From Halichondria panicea (lineage: Eukaryota; Porifera; Demospongiae; Suberitida; Halichondriidae), in assembly GCF_963675165.1 (NCBI RefSeq), contig NC_087377.1, positions 9,627,122-9,691,121 of the forward strand: a stretch of 64,000 bases of DNA, given 5' to 3'. Numbering within the stretch: position 1 is the first letter of the stretch; the number at the start of each line of letters is the position of its first letter. A model generated the notes under the pieces. The model ran no database searches. It saw only the letters and a program-made list of their open reading frames with translations, and was not told where the DNA came from. Shown in pieces: positions 35,399 to 46,541 of this stretch. The position numbers were made by a program, and so were the translations under genes.

Positions 35399-36145
35399 CA
35401 GGGGCGTAGGGAGGGGCAGGGCTTTGGGGGCTGGAGCCCCCCCTTCCTCTGCAAAAACCACACTAAGAGCCCCACCTTCTCTGATGACTGTCTTCACTGA
35501 GCCTGGGAATTACAGGTATAGATTAGTGGCAGACAAACAGCATGTCCAAGAGCTAGCTCTATACTATACTAGTAACTTTGATTCTTCAGTGTAACTAAGC
35601 TAGCTAGCTAGCTGGCTAGCATGCACCATTTAATTGAAACAGGTGTGGCTATAAACTATTTCTTGCACATGTGCAATGCACTGTGCAACTGATCAATAAT
35701 CTACCACAGAGGTTGATTGAGAGCAGCAACTATGTCGCAGAAACTGGACCATTATTTCTCAAGCGTGAGTCAAGGCCAAGATCTAGTGCCAACTTGCCAA
35801 GCTCTAGTGCCAGTTTGCCAAGCTCTAGCCTCTAGTACTGCCAGCCTGAGTACTGATGAAGAGCCAGCAAAGTAACTGATCAGCTACATTATCATATACA
35901 TTGTACATGTAGTTAGCACTGTAAATATTAGCAATGTTTCATGCATATTAACAACAAAATAATTATTGTAACATCATAAATCGTACACAACCAGACACTC
36001 CTGGTACAACAACTATTCCCGGAAATCAGTCATTAATTAGGAGGTGTGGTTTCCGGTCGCCGAAAATTTTCGGCGCTCCTTCACACTCAGAATCACACCC
36101 TTTCAGCTCAGCCCCCCCTTCCTCAAATTCCTGCCTACGCCCCTG
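35399..36145 (+). mobile_element. hAT5-like deletion derivative, 5-bp TSD
   Basis: CAGGGGCGTAGG (left) and CCTACGCCCCTG (right) are exact 12-bp inverted ends, flanked by GTACC (35394-35398 and 36146-36150). Subterminal 'ggagccccccctt' and 'cagccccccctt' repeat the theme seen at 8-631. A 47-codon frame begins at 35732. Confidence 0.88.
35732..35875 (+). pseudogene. N-terminal stub of a hAT-type transposase
   Basis: The ATG frame begins MSQKLDHYFSSVSQGQDL and continues through two repeats of C-Q-A-L to a stop at 35873-35875. It lies inside a hAT5-like element and its start resembles the short N-termini of hAT transposases ahead of the BED finger (memory). The DDE and zinc-finger parts are missing, consistent with an internal deletion. 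Confidence 0.45.
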
Positions 36146-36150
36146 GTACC

Positions 36151-37203
36151 TACAATTTTTTTTCGCAGGTACTAGCATAGATTTATCTACGGTGCTAACT
36201 AGATCAAATATCTTCAGTAGGTGGCAATCTACCTTTACTATGCGGATAAAAAGAGCTAGCAACTGTACTGAATTTTTATTTGCACTGTTGCAGTTTGTGT
36301 CCAAGCTCAGACAGAGCAGGCTCAGAATGCAATGAAGAGCTTCAACATAATGAGCATTAACTGGAGCGGTAAGAATCGACAGTTCAAAACACTACTGTTG
36401 CTGTAGACCTCAAGTGGTTGCTAAGATAATAGGGGCGTGGCCGTGCTTTCGGCTATGTCTGAGCATGCTCAGTAGGTAAACAATGGCGACCTCACCTCTG
36501 CACCTATTAAAGAGGGCGTAGCTTCCACCCTAGCAAATTTAACTTCTAAGGAAATAGATTAGTTACTGCACTACCCAAGGCGACTGAGAACAGTAATATG
36601 TCACTAGTTTGTCTTGTGGACCTACAGTTCTCTAGATTATCTGACTGATGAACGTGAGGAGAAGATGAACAAAAAGTGGTTGTTTTTTTTGTTTTGCTGT
36701 TCTTATAACTTTTTCATACAATGTTCAATTCAGTTCATATTTCACACAAATGTCACAAATGATATGGGCAACAGATATATAAACTCAAAATAACTTTGTC
36801 TTGCTTCTTGGGTGAGATCCAGAGGGGGCCTTTTTGCTGTTTTCGACCCAACCCTACTATTAGCACTACCGTGCTAATGATTAAGGCATTAGACACATAC
36901 TACAATTGGCAGATAAGAATGCACAATAATTATGACAATGGGTTAATTGTATTAAGGACAGCTAGGGGCAATTCACTCAATGGTAACCATGCGCGTGTGC
37001 ATGTATCTCAATTCACAGTAGTGTTGCTAACAAGACAAAAGTGCTGTGTTCAACAGCAAGATACTCTAGTCGCACTGCATGTTTGGGCTACTGAATCCTC
37101 TCAGAAACACACAAACATTCACCCATTAGACAGTGGTCAAAACAAACACCATTAGATTGAGTACGAATATTCAGGCAGTCATATGCTGTATAACCATAGA
37201 TTT
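36151..37203. other. Interval without a supported gene
   Basis: A 119-aa plus frame (36796-37155) has no recognisable motif and no repeat or splice signals. A (t)n run lies near 36681-36692. Confidence 0.4.
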
Positions 37204-37711
37204 AAGAGTTAGAGGGATAGGAAACGGTTGGTATTCTCGAATACATCTGCGCTACGCTGTGGTTTAATCGAGGCCATCACGACAATACCTATTTCTATAC
37301 CTACCCGGTGCATAATAAACTGCAAGTAACTGTTCTTAGTCCATGCAACTCACTTTTATAATATTATTTCAAGGTCTATACCTATTGTGTAGTCATAACC
37401 AGCACGCTTACACGTTACATGTTCCATTAAAGCTCTAAAACAGCCTTGGGAACATAACTTATTGGAAAGTCTCTTTTTACTGGGTGTGGTCAGTCATTAG
37501 CAAGTACTACACGTGGCTCATGGAGTAGGCGTGTTATACATTGCTGAAAGAGATGATGTCTCGAGGAAACACAACTTTCTTATTTTGAGGGAGTTACCCG
37601 GCATACTAGCCTCGTTCATAGGGCGTAAGGCGAATAGTTTTCAAGGCTCCACTGCAGATTCAATATAAAATCATGACGTGCACCACTTTGTTTCCTATCC
37701 CTCTAACTCTT
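37204..37711. mobile_element. Possible MITE with 22-bp inverted ends
   Basis: aagagttagagggataggaa (37204) and ttcctatccctctaactctt (ending 37711) are exact inverted repeats about 0.5 kb apart. The outer flanks (atagattt / caatccata) are similar but no clean duplication was found. Confidence 0.6.
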
Positions 37712-38332
37712 CAATCCATAGTATAATGGGAAGCCTTGCATTTTGTAGGAAGAGCCAATTTTCGCTGAATACTATTCAATCAGCTTATAGCCAGCATGCA
37801 TGTGACTGCCTGTGGTAACATTTAAACAATACTTATAGTTCGCCCGGTCAATTATCATTATGTTCCATAAATCTTCGCATTGCAAATGTTTTTCTGGCTG
37901 GATGAAAACTGTATAATACGTGGCAATGTTTCCTAGTAGGCACCTACACATTCAGGGTATATATAGTAAAAGTTCCCGTAACGTTTCCATAGTACATGCA
38001 TGCATAGTACGTTCGTACTGCATGTCTAATTAAAACACATCGTAAAACGCTACGCATGCACGTCTTTGAACAACAAGCCCAACTCTTTACCATTTCTTTT
38101 GTAAAATAGTCAATGACTTTTGTTTAGCCTTATACCAAACTCTTCAGCATCTTTAACATAATATTATAGCTTTTGGAGACTAATAGTACTGGAAGTGCCA
38201 GGGCTTATAGTCTTTGCAATAATGTATTCTGTAGATTGAGCTGTAGATTCCTCTGAGAGACTCGATCTGTTGCAACTAGATAGGGCGTGGCTACGTTGCA
38301 ACGCCGTACTTCCGCAGACAAAAAACGGTACG

Positions 38333-38769
38333 GTAATAATAATGTGACAGGCTCTAGGAAAACCAGACTATTGGAGCAGACTAAAATTTTGGTGATTAAT
38401 GTACCAAGTGATAGAGCAGAGCATTGCCTACACAATGATATGCTTAGTGTTCACATACCTAGTTTCATACCCGAGTTATGTGCGTTGGAAACTCGAAGCC
38501 GTAAAATGTAGTATCGAGAAAAACGGCTCTCAAAGATTGCTTAATTAGGAAAAATAAGGTAATAGTGAAAGTTTGGACGAAGCGTTTCGATGGAAAGAGT
38601 TGGATTTAGAGCATCAGATTTTACAGAGAGGTAGTAGAAGGACTGTAGATACTTATACATCAATAACATTTTATTTGAGATTTTATACTGTAGGCATAAA
38701 TTTAGCTGTAGCTCAATACTAAATTCTGCTCCAATAGTCTGGTTTTCCCAGAGCCTGTCACAATTATTG
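38333..38769. repeat. Inverted repeat with 43-bp arms
   Basis: aataatgtgacaggctctag ... attggagcag (about 38337-38379) pairs with ctgctccaatagtctggttt ... tgtcacaattatt (about 38727-38769) with two or three differences. Probable MITE ends; no TSD was identified. Confidence 0.6.
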
Positions 38770-38886
38770 CTAAAACGGTACGCTTGTTAACATACTACAC
38801 ACGTATGTACTATGGAAACGGTATGGGGACATTTTTATTGACCGCTACGTACACTAGTACACTACACAAAATAGTAACTGCATATA

Positions 38887-41800
38887 CTAAACAAGACCTC
38901 CTCCACTCACCCCCTCGCTGGCTGGGGGAACCACATCCGGCCCTCCCTTCTTCTTGGAGGACCTCTTGGGCTTGTCCACCACGGCATACATAACTCCAGA
39001 GGCAGCGGTCTCGTGCTCAATCGTGCAGGGGTCCTGGGTGGGGATTGGGGGTGTATACTAAATAGCAGTAGGTATATAGTAATAACCAAAGCAGTAGGTT
39101 CACAAAGTGACACTAGCTGTAAGAAGGTACATGTACAAGGTAGTTAACTTGCACCCTACATTATGACAACCTTGGAGTATCTACGCATGTATGATGCAAC
39201 AAGTACTTTACACATACCTGATACACAGCTTCTGGTGGAGTTGGGTTTGGTTTTGTGTTTTTCTTGCCGTTTTTATCGACAATGGCGTACTGGTCCTCAG
39301 TGCCCGGGGCTGCCTGGTGCTCAATGGATTTGGGGTCAGCGTACAAGGAGTCAGGTGTTGGAGGGGGTAAGCTATGTCTAAATGAGAAAATTGCCACGGT
39401 ATTAGAAATGAGTGTACGTATATGCATCTTGTACAAGTGTATACAATTGGGTTACTTCCAATCAGTTTAAAAAAGCACAATAAATGAAAGTACCGCGAGT
39501 GCTGATGATGCGGTGGAAAGCTAGCTGCAATAATGCTAATGCTTTTGCTATTGCATGCAGGGCAGAATGGTACAAGATAGTGGGAAACGATCGATCTGAT
39601 TGTTGCTATGAAGATTATAAAAAGTTAAAATTCCATAATTAATGGCTGTTGCATTCAGTGGATCTTTGCAGCTCTTTCGCAGCTACCAATAGGTAGCGTT
39701 CTAGTGCAGAGCTAGCCTCGATTCCAGGCCGATTAAGTTTGAGGCACCATACACTTCCCATAGCCTGTACAGATCCAAGGTAAGACATCCTGACCATACA
39801 ACCGTCATAGAGGTAGATGAGAACCTCTTCTGGCTTCAGACTAGTGTGAAAGCCTTCTGGAACAACGCAATAGAGAGCTAAGCTGATGTTACAAAGATAG
39901 AAAATAGATGAAGGAAGAAAAAGGGGATTCCCCAGATTCTGGTGAATAAACTAACGCATGCGCACTATCACCCCTGCAATAGGTACCAGGCCGTATTTTA
40001 ATCGGCCTTGAATCGAGGCTAGTGCAGAGCTAACATGTTAAGTTAAATAGCTAAGTCATATCAACAGATTTTGCTACACACAAGTCTGAAGAGACTGCAA
40101 ATGCCCTTCAAAGTAAGCAAAACTAGCCATAATTCGAGAACAAGCATTATTTTGCAAATTCACGAAGAAGACATGACTAGAAGCTCTTACTTGCACTTCA
40201 TTTATCATTGAGCAGCTGTAACAGTCTACACAGCCAGACACACACACAAACACACACGCACACTAGAATGCACATCGAGACAATTATGGCTTTCACTTAC
40301 GTAAGTTCATGCTTCTCTGTGTTTTCGGATTTGAACGATCTCACTGACCAATCTTTAGATGCAGGAAGATTATGTTTATAAACTTGAGCAAATTGGTTTC
40401 AATTGATCAAGCTAGTTACAAAAAAATTCTGAGCACATCTGTTACATTACATGTACCTTTAGATCTGTTTTTGTACTTGTAAGCACCGAAGCCTCCAGCT
40501 AGGCAAAAAACAGCAACCACTAGTAGTACTGCACTCACTACAATAACCACGGTTACACAAACTGTGCCACATGCTGAGGAGAGATACAGATTTAATAAAC
40601 AGACACATACATTTTCTGTAGAAGGTATAGTTACCTGGAACAGTGAAGGATCCAGTCACCAGTAGACCAATAGTGGTGGTAGAGTCATTCTTGAGTATCG
40701 CCCTTATGTCGTAAATGTAGATTGTTCCAGAAATGAGACCATCGAACATCACCATGTACTGTTGAGATGATGTGGAGTAGTTTGCCAACACAGCACTAGC
40801 ATGAGGGGGATCAATAGTTGCGAGTATGGATAGGGAGTCAAGACTCATGGGGGGAGAGGGAGATACACTGACTACTATTGAGACAGAACTATCACCAACA
40901 GATACTTGTGGATTGGTGAGCAGTTGCACCGGAACTGGAGATATACAAAATGGTTAAATTAGGCACACAAAGCTTCCTCTCACCTCTGATAGTGTCATCT
41001 GTACGATTCATGCACTCGTTGTTGATAAACACCACACAGACAGTGTACCTGTCACCAGACTGAGCTCCCGGTACTGACTGGGTCACCGACGAACCAGTTG
41101 CACTAAACCGAGGGTTACACACACCCTCCCCAATCTTACTCAACCCAAACATTCTCAATGGAACTGCCTCTAAAGAGATATATCCTATACAAGTAGAATT
41201 GAATGATTCGATGGAATGTTATAAACAACCTGTTACCTGCCAGTTGATGTTAATGACCACATTATCTGACTGGAGAATGAAAAAGGCTGATACTATAGGA
41301 GCAGCAAAATCTGTAAAGTAGACACATCATGTAGGATCGAGTTAGAACCTTTTAGAGGCACAAAACTATGTACCTGGGTGCTTAAATATCACATTCTGCA
41401 AACTGGTACCCACAGTGAGACGACCAGACGGTGTATTGGGTGTCACCATTACAGTTCGGCCTTGACAGAAAGGGAAGTTGTTCAGATTTGATACAAGGAC
41501 TGAAATGCTAGAACCAACTGTAGTGTCTTCTCCTTCAGTCCAGAAGATGATATAGCCAGAGATGCAGCCATCTGAAGCAGTGTTTGCCGGCTGTGTCCAA
41601 GACAAAGTAGTTGTGTTGGCTGTCACATTTGCAACTGCTTCCAAACCTGCACAAGAAACTACTTATCTCGACAGCCCCTATCGTATACCATGCAGGTTTC
41701 GATTGATAATATTTGCGGATGACACTGTACAAGCCTGGTTGCATCTATAAACTATTGCGAATTGCATGCACCTGCTTTTTCCTTTATTTTGTTTGCAATC

Positions 41801-42871
41801 TATATGTAATTATGTGACAATATAAAGCATCCAGCAACAGAACGGGGTTCACATAAATTCTCAAGCAACACTTAATACTGTCTTAATTGTTTTGTTTGTG
41901 CAGGTACATTTGTATCTACTCGCTATAATTATGTGATGAGTAGTCCCTAGGAGGTTAGGCTTCAGATATATACTTACCTATCATTTGTGGTGTACTTCTT
42001 CCCCCTTGCACGCCTGAGGGAGCTTGAACATAGCCAACAACAGAGTAGCGGTTCCTACACAGGTCCAGACCAGTCACACCGATGGAGGGAAAAGAGTTGC
42101 TCATGATAGTGGGTGGGTCGTTGCTGCCCATCTGAGTGATCTCCACAAAGTACAGTGATATACAGTGACTGTCTCCGCCCGTCAAAGTCACTGTCACAGC
42201 TGTCAGAGAGTCCTGGCTCACAGCCACAGCTTGAGTGGGATCTGCAGTGTATATAGTACAAAAGAAGAGTCAGCCAAGCATGTCTGATTATCAGCCAAGC
42301 ATGTCTGATTATCAGCCAACTCATACCTACCTGGAAGCAATAGCATAGAGTTCACAGCAGCATTGGGCCCACTTCTACAGACAACAGTTAATCCACTGAG
42401 AGATGGTTGTGCACTGAAAGACAGTGATGAGTTAACAATGACTACAGTGTTACCCACATCAATGGTTGTGACTACATTGGTGATAGTCACATTCAGTTCT
42501 CCGCAGGAGGAGGATTCACCAATACTGTCATTGTTAATAGTTTGAAAACCGATCCCATTGAGGGGACACTGTCCATTAAAAGCTGTCCCATCCCAAATGA
42601 TTGGTGTTACAGTTGAACAGCTGATAGTTGCAAGACCGGGACAGTACAGTGCTGGTTGCTGAGCTGAAGAATGCATGCAGAAATACTCATGTGGATACTG
42701 CTTAAGTACTAATTTAACTATAGATCTAAACCAGCACAGTAGAGCGTTTTGAAAGTATTAACTAGCAAGAAGGAATTATATATAGCACTGAGAGCTAATC
42801 TTCAAATAAGAACTTTTACCTGTCGTCCAGCTTAAGAGCACAACTAAAAATAAAACAAATCTTGTGTCCAT
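38887..42871 (-). CDS. Single-pass receptor with Ig/FN3 ectodomain and YAxVDK tail
   Basis: Ten exons (minus strand): 42871-42820 (signal peptide MDTRFVLFLVVLLSW), 42663-42331 (Ig-like), 42241-41978, 41646-41374 (FN3: TTTLSWTQPANTASDGCISG), 41310-41237, 41167-40984, 40934-40635 (FN3-like), 40573-40457 (membrane segment VTVVIVVSAVLLVVAVFCLA, then basic YKYKNRSK), 39371-39218 and 39057-38887 (tail, stop at 38889-38887). All junctions have GT/AG and consistent phase, mostly phase 1, except between exons 8 and 9, where one base is unexplained; a small missed exon is likely in the 1.1-kb intron that carries a repeat element. The tail has a duplicated module: IEHQAAPGTEDQYAIVDKNG and IEHETAASGVMYAVVDKPKR. 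That looks like two Tyr docking sites (inference). About 640 aa; no catalytic domain. Ligand unknown. Confidence 0.8.
39484..40287 (-). mobile_element. Helentron-like non-autonomous repeat, copy b (with nested MITE)
   Basis: This is the reverse orientation of copy a: aatgaaagtaccgcgagtgc at the left, body caagtaagagct / gcagctgtaacagtc in reverse, tip ..gagacaattat at the right. A 309-bp MITE (39713-40021) is inserted in it. It lies in the intron before the receptor tail exons. Confidence 0.7.
39713..40021. mobile_element. TAGCCTCGA-family MITE, 309 bp
   Basis: TAGCCTCGATTCCAGGCCGA (left) and tcggccttgaatcgaggcta (right) are inverted ends. A perfect 9-bp duplication GTGCAGAGC (39704-39712, 40022-40030) flanks it, and related repeat copies (for example at 55860) have the site empty. 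The interior is unlike the two shorter hairpin copies. Confidence 0.93.
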
Positions 42872-43129
42872 TATTTAGTCACAACTCTGGTCACAGCTTC
42901 ACAGCTAGCTAGCTAGCTTGAATGAAGTCAATACCTAATAAGTATTTAGGGTATCTCCCTATGTTTAGAAAATGCTTGTCACAAATCTGATTGGTTACTT
43001 GGAGGTCCTTTATTTCTTATAGAGACCTCTCAGTCATTCAGAGGTCTTCTATGAAGGTCCATTATAATTATGTTCACTACATGCATTTAATTTTACATGA
43101 TACATACAATCATACATGGAATGCTTACA

Positions 43130-43310
43130 CAGCCAAAAATCCACGGGAATGTTTCAGCCCGTGGGGAAAATCAGCTGAATACAGGCCGGAATATGGGCCT
43201 GTATGCGGATGTAATTGCCCACGGCCTGCTTACATCCTGGAACCACAGGCCCGTTACAGCACGTACATCCTGTCCTGAATACAGCCCGTAAATAACCGGC
43301 CTGTTTCAGC
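43130..43310. repeat. Start of a 'cagcccgt / tacaggcc' degenerate repeat, cut by a gap
   Basis: GC-richer sequence with recurring gaatacaggcc, ttacagcccgt and catcctg words runs into the run of N. Repeat content likely caused the assembly gap. Confidence 0.6.
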
Positions 43311-43510
43311 NNNNNNNNNNNNNNNNNNNNNNNNNNNNNNNNNNNNNNNNNNNNNNNNNNNNNNNNNNNNNNNNNNNNNNNNNNNNNNNNNNNNNNNNNN
43401 NNNNNNNNNNNNNNNNNNNNNNNNNNNNNNNNNNNNNNNNNNNNNNNNNNNNNNNNNNNNNNNNNNNNNNNNNNNNNNNNNNNNNNNNNNNNNNNNNNNN
43501 NNNNNNNNNN
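43311..43510. other. Assembly gap, 200 N
   Basis: Exactly 200 undetermined bases, probably a nominal gap size. Frames spanning it are artefacts. Confidence 1.
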
Positions 43511-43533
43511 AATGCATGCATGTGATTGTTAAT

Positions 43534-46369
43534 TTACTTGCAAAAAGCCCTTTGCAGAGACTTTCTTGATCTGTAGCTGGTAGCTTCTTCCTTTAATTCG
43601 GCAAGGCTTAGCTCACTGCTTGAAACCTGGAAAATTAATAATTAACATTTAGAGCTGCATGGTTGTAGTATCCCGAACGTGTAGAGAGGGTTCTACTAGC
43701 CCTGATCATGCATAAGTGAAGTAAATACCGTATAGCGCGAAATGTTCGAGGGGCTTAATTTTCGCGGATTTCGTGGGTTAGAATTCTATACGAAAATTAA
43801 GTCCACGAAAATTGTTCTTTAATTAGAATTACCTGCTATCGTGCAAATATTTAAAGGCGTGGCTTCCGGTAAGCAGTCATTCCGCGAACATTGTGCAACG
43901 AAATGGTTTTTAGAGGCCAATCCACGAAATATAAGTGCCTCGAAAATTTCGCGCTATACGGTAAGTATACTAAGTTGGATAGAACACTTCCTCTATAGCC
44001 TATCAGATTGCAGGCAAACATGATCTAAAAAACTGTTACTATTAATTCATAACAACTTCAATGCAGATATAAATAGATTACGCTGTCAGGCTCCTATATT
44101 ATACCTCTGCATGTACTTCTTTACACGTAACAATATTATTTTGTCTATAGAAAATCTTCTCAAGCGCTTGTATACCTTTGATAACATTTCCAGCTTGAAC
44201 TCATCAGGAAGGCACTGGATTGGGCTAAAATTTTGCTGCTTAAACTCGGGCTTTGTAGTCAGAGATTTTGTTGAGAGGGTCTGGTCTTTCAGCTCCCCCT
44301 CCTCGTACAAGTTCATGACCGATACGGCCAATGCCCAGACTTCCTTAGTAAAGCTTGCCTGCTTAAAGATATTCTCCATTGTGCAGCGGCCCATATCCTA
44401 AGATTTGGACAAATATTATGAGCATGCATGGATCAGTTCTGTAAAGTACAATGTATATTAACAGACGAAATAGTATAATACCTGAGGTAAAATGCATCGC
44501 TTGCACACATCCTTCCATTCCACCGAGTCTTTTGGGGTTTCCTCCTCAGGAGCCTTACCGCACATTGAAAACAGTTTCGATCGGCAGGCCTCAAGCTATA
44601 ATCATAGCAAAATGAATGAACACAGCTTATTTCTTAGAGGAATTTTGAATTCTTTAACTTACATAGTCCCGATGTGTCATCTTGTGGATAAAATGACTAT
44701 TTGTGTTGTGGCGAGAGGCGAGCCTAAGTGCTTCATCGTCTGTCAGACCAACATACACCTCAGCAAGGACAGTCTGTAGCAACGTATTGTCTGGAGACTT
44801 GGCTGCTACTATCCTTCTTGCCAAGGCTGTATGCTGGCCTCCAAGCAGCTCGTACTTATAGGCGTCCACTCTGTTGGTGTCAAACACATCTATGCTCTCG
44901 ACAGAAATGCACAGAACAGCAATCGGAGGTACACCTGGAGCAGAGGGATCCTTAGTGAACTTCTTCACTAGTTCCTCCACAAATACAGTGTCAACCGTTC
45001 TTAAACAGCGTTGTGTTTTGGGTTCTGAGAGGTTTCTCAGCTGGAGATCAATAGTTCCTGCATGCATGCATATACAATATCAAGTGAGAGAAGTTCAATT
45101 GTGCCTTGGTGCGCATGCGCAAGCAAGGTTGAAATTGCATGTGTGATACAGTTGGCACACATGCAGCTTACCAATCTTCTTGGTGAAGATCGCATCGTCC
45201 ATAGTATCTTTGTGCTTCATCCTCTTTCTCGATACTTCCTCCTCCTGCTGACTTCTCTTTTCTCCAAGTTGGTGGCTGCCGTCTATGCTTTGGGTACTTG
45301 TCAATGAAGACAGCGGGTGGTCATCCTCAGAGTCACCACCATCAGACAACGCCTCCTCAGTTAGCAACTCCGAACTGGTGGGCAGGGGGCTTACAGGAAC
45401 TAAGAAGCCTCGGTCAGAATTGAACTGTAGATAAAGTAAGAATATGTACATACATATAGCTGCTGTAACAATTCTAATACCTTATCAGGTTAGCTAGTGT
45501 AGATTATAAACACGAGGTTTGTATACAGTGCATGATGTCAAGATATAGAATTCACACGTACAAACATTGATTGCCATGCACTGATTGTATGTTCAACTGT
45601 TTTCCCACGCATGATGCATGCATGGGTATATAATATTATAAGCATGCATGCAGACAGCAATTTGAACGGTTATATATTGGTGGGTTAGCGATCATACATG
45701 AACTCTATACTATAATTATTAAGTAAACTTTATAATTATATAGAGTTATTATTATGTTAATTTTATGTGCAATGTATGTAAACAAGTGATGTACATGAAA
45801 AACGCATTGTACATCAATTATTACATTTTCCCTATCACAAGGATCTATATGACCCCCCCCCCATTATTCCTATGTGAAAACAGGGACTGTATCAACTGTT
45901 GTACACCTTAGCAATCACGCAGAAATGGGCAAGACACATTATTATGATACCTTTGTCAGTTGGTTGAAGACTTGAATGAAGTCGACTGCTCTCGCCCCAG
46001 GAGACAGCCTCAACAGTCGACAAAATGCTGATTTATTCCATTCAAACTCCTTCCGGTTCAGGAGCACAGTAGTCTTGCATTTAAATGTGACCTGTATGAC
46101 CAATAAAAACCAGGATTATATCTGTGGTGCTTATTACTAAAATTACAACATTGTTATACATTATAGCTTACCTCAATGGCTTGATCTAGGTATTCTTTAA
46201 CCTTATCACAAGTCTTTCTAGTAGAAGGAGTACCTATTGAATATACACTTTCCAAGACTGGGCGATTTGGGAGTTTGTAGCTCTTAATCCTTGCACCATT
46301 CTTGTACACAGTGATACCACTGACTCCACCCACGAGAAACTCAAAGTGCCACCTCTTGGTTGCAGGCAT
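43534..46369 (-). CDS. Seven-exon gene with a ParB-like domain
   Basis: Exons (minus): 46369-46172, 46091-45951, 45424-45172, 45057-44663, 44595-44482, 44397-44176, 43626-43534. Every junction is GT/AG and the phases close, giving 471 codons plus TAA (43536-43534). The start is the first ATG, MPATKRWHFEFLVGGVSG. Residues 1-113 are an unrecognised N-terminal region; exon 3 is acidic/Ser-rich then basic (EEVSRKRMKHKD), a possible nuclear-localisation stretch. Residues about 195-330 resemble a ParB/sulfiredoxin-fold domain: RTVDTVFVEELVKKF, GVPPIAVLCI, ELLGGQHTALARRIVA (the GGQHTALA loop replaces the usual G..R..A core). The C-terminal part is helical. It is head-to-head with the DDE-like gene at 46542. 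A DNA- or nucleotide-binding role is inference. Confidence 0.75.
43728..43961. mobile_element. TA-inserting MITE (CCGTATAGCGCGAAA family), copy 2
   Basis: Ends CCGTATAGCGCGAAATGTTC and gaaaatttcgcgctatacgg, TA on both sides (43726-43727, 43962-43963); over 90% identical to copy 1. It sits in the last intron (43627-44175) of the ParB-like gene. Confidence 0.92.
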
Positions 46370-46541
46370 TCTTCACCTATGCTGTAAACTAGGGAGCTAC
46401 AGTAGCTAAGCACGTACTACTAAGTGCAGCGCAGTGCAGTGCAGTTTTAAATGCAGCTGAATAGTGCTAGTCCATCGGCGCATGCGCAATAAAGTAGCCA
46501 TGCGTGAACCCGCAGGTGTGATAGTTCAGTGCGCATGATTT
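46370..46541. promoter_or_regulatory. Divergent promoter region with an NRF1-like palindrome
   Basis: Only 172 bp separate the ParB-like start (46369, minus) from the first ATG of the plus-strand frame (46542). The interval carries GCGCATGCGC at 46478-46487, the core of the NRF1 palindrome common in animal bidirectional promoters (family knowledge), and a second half-like gtgcgcatg at 46531. gcagtgcagtgcag (46429-46443) is a short repeat. The same GCGCATGCGC also occurs in the local repeat family, so transposon origin of the site is possible. Confidence 0.45.

Noticed and set aside
43254-43521. Frames made of X residues
   Set aside because: They span the 200-N assembly gap.
45095-45135. gccttggtgcgcatgcgcaagcaaggt in an intron as a separate element
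   Set aside because: Matches only the tip of the Helentron-like repeat; too short to define a copy.
46478-46487. Calling GCGCATGCGC a proven NRF1 site
   Set aside because: The same word is part of the local repeat family (54375, 56145, 45112), so its presence may be incidental. Kept only as a low-confidence promoter note.
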